A model generated the notes under the pieces. That model had not been told where the DNA came from and made no database searches. It saw only the letters and a program-made list of their open reading frames with translations. The position numbers and the translations under genes were made by a program. Below, one piece after another: positions 58,274 to 64,000 of a DNA stretch of 64,000 nucleotides. The stretch spans positions 58,483,997 to 58,547,996 of the forward strand of contig CM037790.1 of NCBI GenBank assembly GCA_021229015.1, given 5' to 3'. The stretch's first letter is position 1; each line of letters begins with the position of its first letter. Source of the DNA: Solen grandis. Taxonomy: Eukaryota; Mollusca; Bivalvia; Adapedonta; Solenidae.

Positions 58274-61200
58274 TTAAATCCTCAATGGCTGTTTGTGTCG
58301 GTTCAGTTGAATGAGATTGCCGCTTTCGATTAATTTGTCGTCATCAATTTGAAGTTCCTGTGTATCTAAGTCATTAGATACAAACGTTTCTGGTTCAAAA
58401 CTTTCATCAAAAGCTGGGTTGTCAAATCCAGTTTCAGTTTGTTCAGCTGGCATTTTGGAATTTACGTCGCGTGTCAGAGTGTTTTGTTCTTCGTGTTTTG
58501 AAAGGGAAAGGGTCACCGAAAGTTGACTTTTAAACGTTGTAGGTGGTTGTTTCTCTGTCTTTAAATCTGAAATGAATAAAGTAATTAAAGTTAATTGTTT
58601 AAATACCTGCAATTCATATTATATTGCAATGCTATAAACCACATATATCTAGATGTCCCAGTAATATGTAACTGCAACTGGTATCTTATGATGTGATAAA
58701 CTACATATTAAACAAAGAATGAAATACTGGTAGATTTATTTTCATGTCACAATGTCTCATGTTCTACATCCTCAAGCACTTTACATTAACTTCTTTTTTT
58801 TGTTCCGCTGGACCTCTCGCAGACCTATGCCGACTTTCAAGGTGACAATGGCCATATGCCGCCCATCAAGAAATAAACATTGATTAGTAAAGGCAAATAT
58901 AATGAAGGCTATTAAGCGATTCTTAACATTCATAAATGTTTACAAACCTTGTTTAGCGGTAGTTTGGTCATTGTTTATATCCAGTTCCGGTTTTATCTGA
59001 TCGTCAATATATATATCTACTACGTCATCAGTAGGCTCGTCGGCTGACACCAAATAGAGAATGCTATATATTTGCAGGTACATCTGTGACTTCAGGATGT
59101 GAACAAATTTCACAAGAACACACGAATTTAAAAAATGACAAAGTATATAATATCTGAAAAAGTTACATGGTTCTTTGTGCGAATAAGTTCCTACCAATAT
59201 GCACCTAACTCAAAAAGATTAAAATGTAAACCTTATACACTACAGAAGGTGTATACAACCTTATTATAATACGAGAACATGATAATACAAATGGCATTAA
59301 AGAAACAGTTTTAATCATTTAAAAAACATTGAAGGATTACGCAAATGAAAACATAGACACTTTAAAGGGGGCTTTGTGTGGTATATAAAAAACTTTAAAG
59401 GGTTCAAACTCTATGGATGTAGAACTTACCTCGAACAAGAAAGCGGGGTCCAAAGATAGACATCAGGGTAGCACCGATGGGAGCACAAACAACAATGGCA
59501 AGGACAGACAGCGTCAAGACGTCAGTGGCGTACTTTACCTGGTCGGCGTCAGGATCGGCCGATTCCATCACTCTGTCCAAAGCCAGTCCCCCGATTGCTG
59601 CCTGATTATAAAGGTTTATTTAACGGCTGATGTACAAACGTCACAGTTCCAATGGTACAAGGTTGAATACAAGGGCGATCATTATTTTTCGTTTCGAGAA
59701 TGAATTATGTATGCCATAAAACGGTACACATTGCATGGTAAGCTTTTTTTTCTTTTCTGACTATTTCTAATAATTACTGAATTTAGATACTAGTAAAGTA
59801 ATTGGTATGGTAAACGAGTTTGGTCTGTGATGGATAAATCCATATAAAGTTGAAAGCAGTATTGATTTCTTGCTAAGTACTCGACGCTGTAGAGTGTAAG
59901 ATGGCGACTATTATAAAAAGTGTGGAGTATTGTCACTTCTACAGCAGTTCGACAAAGAAAAGTTATTCACTCAATCATGCTCATGTTCAGATCCAGAGTG
60001 GGATTTGGGGGCCATTACGGTACGGTAATTTCCATAGATTGACCTCGATCAGTGGCTGGAGCCTCCCCCCCCCCCCATACAAAGACACCCGAGGAAAATG
60101 GCTGCGCAGGGTGCTTCACTAACTTTGAAAGAAGACTCAGTTATGCTTTACCTATGGTCTCTAACTCCGAAGGATTTAATCTTGCTTGAAACTGTTTTGC
60201 TTCACTAACACAGAAAGACTCAAACTTGCTCGAAATAGGCATCCCAAGTAAACTACCTTTCAGCCAGTGAAAAACACGTGCCGAAATCAAAATCAAACAA
60301 AAAATAAATGGATAATATTCTAATAAACCTTTAACTCACTATAAAATAAACAAAAATAGCTAAGCAGTTAGTAAATAAGCAGTTAGTAAACGAAGTGTCT
60401 TTTTCTTTTCTCTTCTTACCATTTATTATCACATAAAATATACAAGCAGAATCAGATGAATATTGAGACTTACCTGTACGGTGGCTTTAGCCAGCCAGGT
60501 CATGGTGATAAACACTCGCTCACGGATGTTGAATCCCGTTCCCATGGTTACGAGTGAAGAAGCGACGGTTCGAACCGCCAACCCAATCAGCAGTGTGCCG
60601 ATACCTAACCCTGCAATAAACAAAGGAATCTACATGTAAAGGCGTGTTATTTTTTTAACAATTTGAGTGCTGTGCGTTTCTTTACAACGGCATTCATTAT
60701 AACAACATTCTCTTTATCACAGCAGTAGTCTTGAAAACTAAAGTGCATCATCCTTCCATGTCTCTGTTCTTTACAATGAAATTTTTTTTATAATAGCAAA
60801 ATTCACTGAAACAAACACCACTGTTTTAAAGAGAGTTGACTGTATATAGAAAATGTATAACCATTATCAGCAACGTCTAGTATTTCATGTAATAACTTGC
60901 ATATGATGTTAAACAATTACAGAAATTTGCGCGTTTTTCTTTTTTGGAATAATTGAGTATGCGTATGGGAGCCTATATTTTTCTTACCTGCCGTGCTTGA
61001 CCCAATGTTTGAAATGTTGACCGCTGCACCAATCAATCCAAACAAGAAATGCTGTACTATCCGCCATGCAAGGGCAAGAACTCCGGATATTTCGTTCTGC
61101 AATGGAAAGATAAACTTCAAATTTCTATCAAGAAATAATATTAGTTATATTACATAAAATTATTCATTAGGAGCCATTAAATATGTCAACATAAGGATTT

Positions 61201-63282
61201 AAAATACCATGTTTTCTGTCTTAGAGTGGACCTTTATCCTTCGTTTTGAAAACAATATATTACGTCTCATACACAGTAAACCTGTTCTTTCATGGAATAG
61301 GCGAGTAATTCGAGTGTGTGAGGTTCATGTTAGGCAACTGGCAACTGATCCTAAGGAAAAACTCACGGTTTCTCCCGGTCTCTGACGCCATTTATACGCC
61401 GCCACGACTGCAGTAGTGAGACACCCGAGGGGACCAGCACCGGACAGGCCTATTTCTGAACTGCCAAATATGGCAATAAGGCCGGAACCCAGCAGCATGG
61501 TGGATCGATAGAAGACGGGATTGTCCTGAAATTGAGGCAAATACGGCGCAATGAAGTCTCAAAAAATCATATGATGACGTCACATTTTTTCTCAAACGGT
61601 AAAGAAATAGATACAATACAAAGCTTTATCAAATGTTTTAGGTCGATGGGAAACAAATACTTATAACTTATAATAATTCCTCTCGCCGGTTCCTGTGCGG
61701 GCTTTTTCAGTGCCCGGGATGGCAATGAACAATTATTGCCCAAAGCGGGATTTGGTTCCACGACCTTTGGATCTACAGTCATGTATATTGCCACTGGACT
61801 ACGGTGACCTTCCGTGTAACATGTTGAAATACCCTCATGTATAATCGTGCATGTAGCAGTGGATACAAAATAATTAAAGACAACGATATTTTAAAACTGA
61901 TCGAGGATATAATTTAAAAAAAAAAATCAAAGCTTTACATTCATTAAATAATGTATCGATATATGTATATACGCACATGTATACATATGACGAAAGTTTC
62001 ATCAAAACATTAATTTTAAACAATGCTCAAATAAGTTCTGGCTCTAAATACATGTACAATAAACGATACTGGTATTCTACATGTTAAATATTGTACTTGC
62101 AATTATTAATTTAAATAAAAACCTTCATTCCTTTAGAAATTCGCCGTACAAAATAAAAGAAAATCTTATCCGTTCCATTTTGAATTCCAATCTATCCATA
62201 AAGTGTGTTTTGCAGGTTTCAAAACCTTTTTTATATATTTTTTAAAGATATTAAGATCTAGCACTCTATGGAACACTTTTAGCGTCAAGACTTACGCTGT
62301 CTTTGGACGGAAAGTACCAGAGAACGATCCCCATGATAAACCCATACACGATCCCTAGCAAGGCTCCCGCCGGTCCTTTGAAAATCGTCACAGCAAGTTC
62401 ACCTGCATTGCATTTATAAACCAACTAACTAAGACGTCACTGCATTCATATGACATTTGAATATGCCTTGCATTCATAAGCTGAACAATGCATCAGCCAT
62501 TAACTAAAATAACTTTACATTCATATCTAAGTCAGCATTACATTCATTGGCCAGTTAACTAAGCATTGCATTACTAAGGCAGTTAACTAAGGTTACATTG
62601 TATTTCTATGACAGTTAACTAAGATTCCATTGCATTCATAAGCCAGGTTACATTCACATACCAATTAATCAAGCATTTCTGTTATAAGCCATTATAGAAT
62701 TGAATTCATATGTCAATTAACTTTGCATTACATTCATATGCCAGTGAACTAAGATACCTCGTAACACTGAGAATAAGGTAGCGTTGATAACATTGCATTG
62801 AAAAGCTCGATAATGCATAAAATATGGAATAACTTAACTAAATTTGAAATATTTTACAAACATGTATGCAAGTAAACAGATGTTTGCATGCTTGATTGAT
62901 TTACATGCGTAAAGTATGTAAGTATCTTGTTAGATTTAAACATTTTATTATTATTATTTAGTCATCTACGTTTTTTTTTCTTTCATTTCCTTTATATCAA
63001 ATTTTATTCCAGACCTTAATACTTTCGGAGAAAATGTTTAAAATTTTTTATCGAGTATAAAAAAATCCATTATTTAACTAGCGATTATAAATGTTTACGA
63101 AGTTACCTTCAGAAAAGATGATTCCCATGAACACTGAAAAGCCTGTGACACAGAACACGTTATCGAGGCCACCGGCGGCGAGTAACATCGTCGGAATCCC
63201 TTTGCCGACACCATAACGACGGTCTTGCAGGTTAACTAGGATTGGAACGGTTACCGCCGGGGAGAGCGCGCCGAGGATGCAG
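58274..63282 (-). CDS. SLC9B/NHA-type cation-proton antiporter, 3' eight exons (5' end outside window)
   Basis: A multi-pass membrane protein expected to exchange Na+ or Li+ for H+. Coding exons in transcript order: 63282-63107, 62402-62296, 61525-61367, 61096-60988, 60610-60474, 59601-59430, 59043-58948, 58566-58274. All have AG/GT borders and all phases agree, giving about 415 residues. Family marks in order: CILGALSPAVTVPILV, GVGKGIPTMLLAAGGLDNVF, GPAGALLGIVYGF...YFPSKDS, GLIAIFGSSEIGLSGAGPLG, VQHFLFGLIGAAVNIS, ERVFITMTWLAKATVQAAIG and LTLSVLAIVVCAPIGATLMS. The N-terminal helices lie upstream. The usual Asp-Asp pair reads Asp-Asn here. The tail is acidic with a GFDNPAFDE motif. The last exon may be frameshifted (see the 58038-58273 entry). 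Confidence 0.93.
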
Positions 63283-63716
63283 CTAAAGGTCACAAATAAA
63301 TCACACGTGATTTACGTCAGGAATGAATAAATACGTAGTGGTTCAATAACATGAAGCTTGGACAAGGTCAACGGTCAATGAAAATTATCTATGGGGTCAA
63401 GGTCGAGAACTAACACGACAGAAATTTACAAAATCGTGTTTCGTAAATACTCGAGCACCACATCATTTCGTTATGACGGATTAATTTGAAATTTCGGAAA
63501 ACATTTCTAAATGGAAAGACTGTTTTGCACAAGGAAATTAAAGTGTCCAATGTTAAATTGTTTTTGTGTTGTGTTAACTAATAAATTGCTGATATCATTA
63601 TGTATCTATGTTCCGAAATTGAAAAATTTGAAAGATCGCGAGGCTTTGAAAAGTGTTTCAGTATATTTAGTTTAAGGTAAAGTCCCTGTAATAGCCCCGC
63701 TTCATTTCGGACCTCA

Positions 63717-63778
63717 TGGCCTTTCACGGAGATAACCAAGGTTTCCTAATGTTTCATTAGGGTACCTTGGTTATCTTG
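63717..63778. repeat. Long hairpin, probable MITE core
   Basis: GATAACCAAGGTTTCCTAATG and CATTAGGGTACCTTGGTTATC are near-perfect reverse complements around a TTT loop (stem about 20 bp, one or two mismatches). A second inverted pair GTCCAAG / CTTGGAC lies at about 63794-63828. It falls in the intron or flank upstream of the first antiporter exon seen. Confidence 0.75.
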
Positions 63779-64000
63779 GTAGAGGTTTAAGTGGTCCAAG
63801 ACGTAGCGGAGCCATTGCTTGGACTTAACCTTAATGTAAAGCAATTGAGCTCGTGTCGAGAGTAAGGATACACCTCTGGTTACGTATGTAGGCCGAAAGT
63901 ATTCCCTAAGAACACCGCTAGTTTACAGTAATTCCTGGAGAGATCATCTGAGGTCATCAGGGGTAATTCTACATTGTTTATTTTACAGAATACTTTCTCA

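Noticed and set aside
58940..59197. Separate 85-codon protein
   Set aside because: Only 59043-58948 is coding, as a 96-nt exon of the antiporter with correct splice borders; the rest is intron read-through.
59413..59703. Plus-strand 96-codon frame
   Set aside because: Antisense shadow of the antiporter exon at 59601-59430.
1..64000. Defence, toxin or biosynthetic system
   Set aside because: Only two host genes are supportable and neither neighbours a partner gene. The notable structure here is the inverted repeat and its transposon history.

Overview
The window reads as nuclear DNA of a mollusc, most likely a bivalve. It is AT-rich and gene-poor. It carries several tRNA-derived SINE families, non-LTR retrotransposons, a pearl/Helentron-like element with a tandem-repeat core and a GGAC microsatellite, and multi-exon genes with GT-AG introns. 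No species can be named from the sequence alone. There is no bacterial operon, CRISPR array or phage.

The main structure is a very large inverted repeat. Bases 1-20221 are the reverse complement of 29271-51671, differing by a few percent of point changes plus discrete insertions and deletions. The visible pair starts at base 1, so its true outer limit on the left is unknown. The inner end of the left arm coincides with a 100-N assembly gap (20222-20321). About 9 kb of single-copy spacer (20322-29270) separates the arms. This is either a real palindrome or, quite plausibly, two haplotypes of one locus placed head to head by the assembler.

The arms hold almost only transposon material. Shared by both arms, and so older, are a badly decayed LINE with ORF1, endonuclease and RT remnants, a CR1/L2-like LINE 3' fragment, several SINEs, one TTAA-flanked MITE and an old tandem-repeat element. 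Present in one arm only, and so younger, are a second copy of that MITE and a 2-kb pearl-like element (left), and a 2.76-kb LINE with a 20-bp target-site duplication, a 1.7-kb LINE fragment and a 0.5-kb hairpin-bearing insert (right).

The spacer holds a 372-bp tandem duplication, GA microsatellites, a dead Tc1-like transposase fragment, an internal segmental duplication split by about 2.4 copies of an approximately 830-bp tandem unit (each copy with a CTCF-like motif), pogo/Tigger-like termini and an intact SINE with target-site duplications.

To the right of the arms are the two host genes that can be supported. One is a single-exon FkbM-family methyltransferase with an N-terminal membrane anchor (52110-53189, +). 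The other is the 3' eight coding exons of an SLC9B/NHA-type cation-proton antiporter (minus strand, 63282 down to 58274), whose 5' end lies beyond the window. All eight exons join in consistent phase. The antiporter has Asp-Asn where I expect the family's Asp-Asp ion-binding pair. I found no functional link between the two genes.
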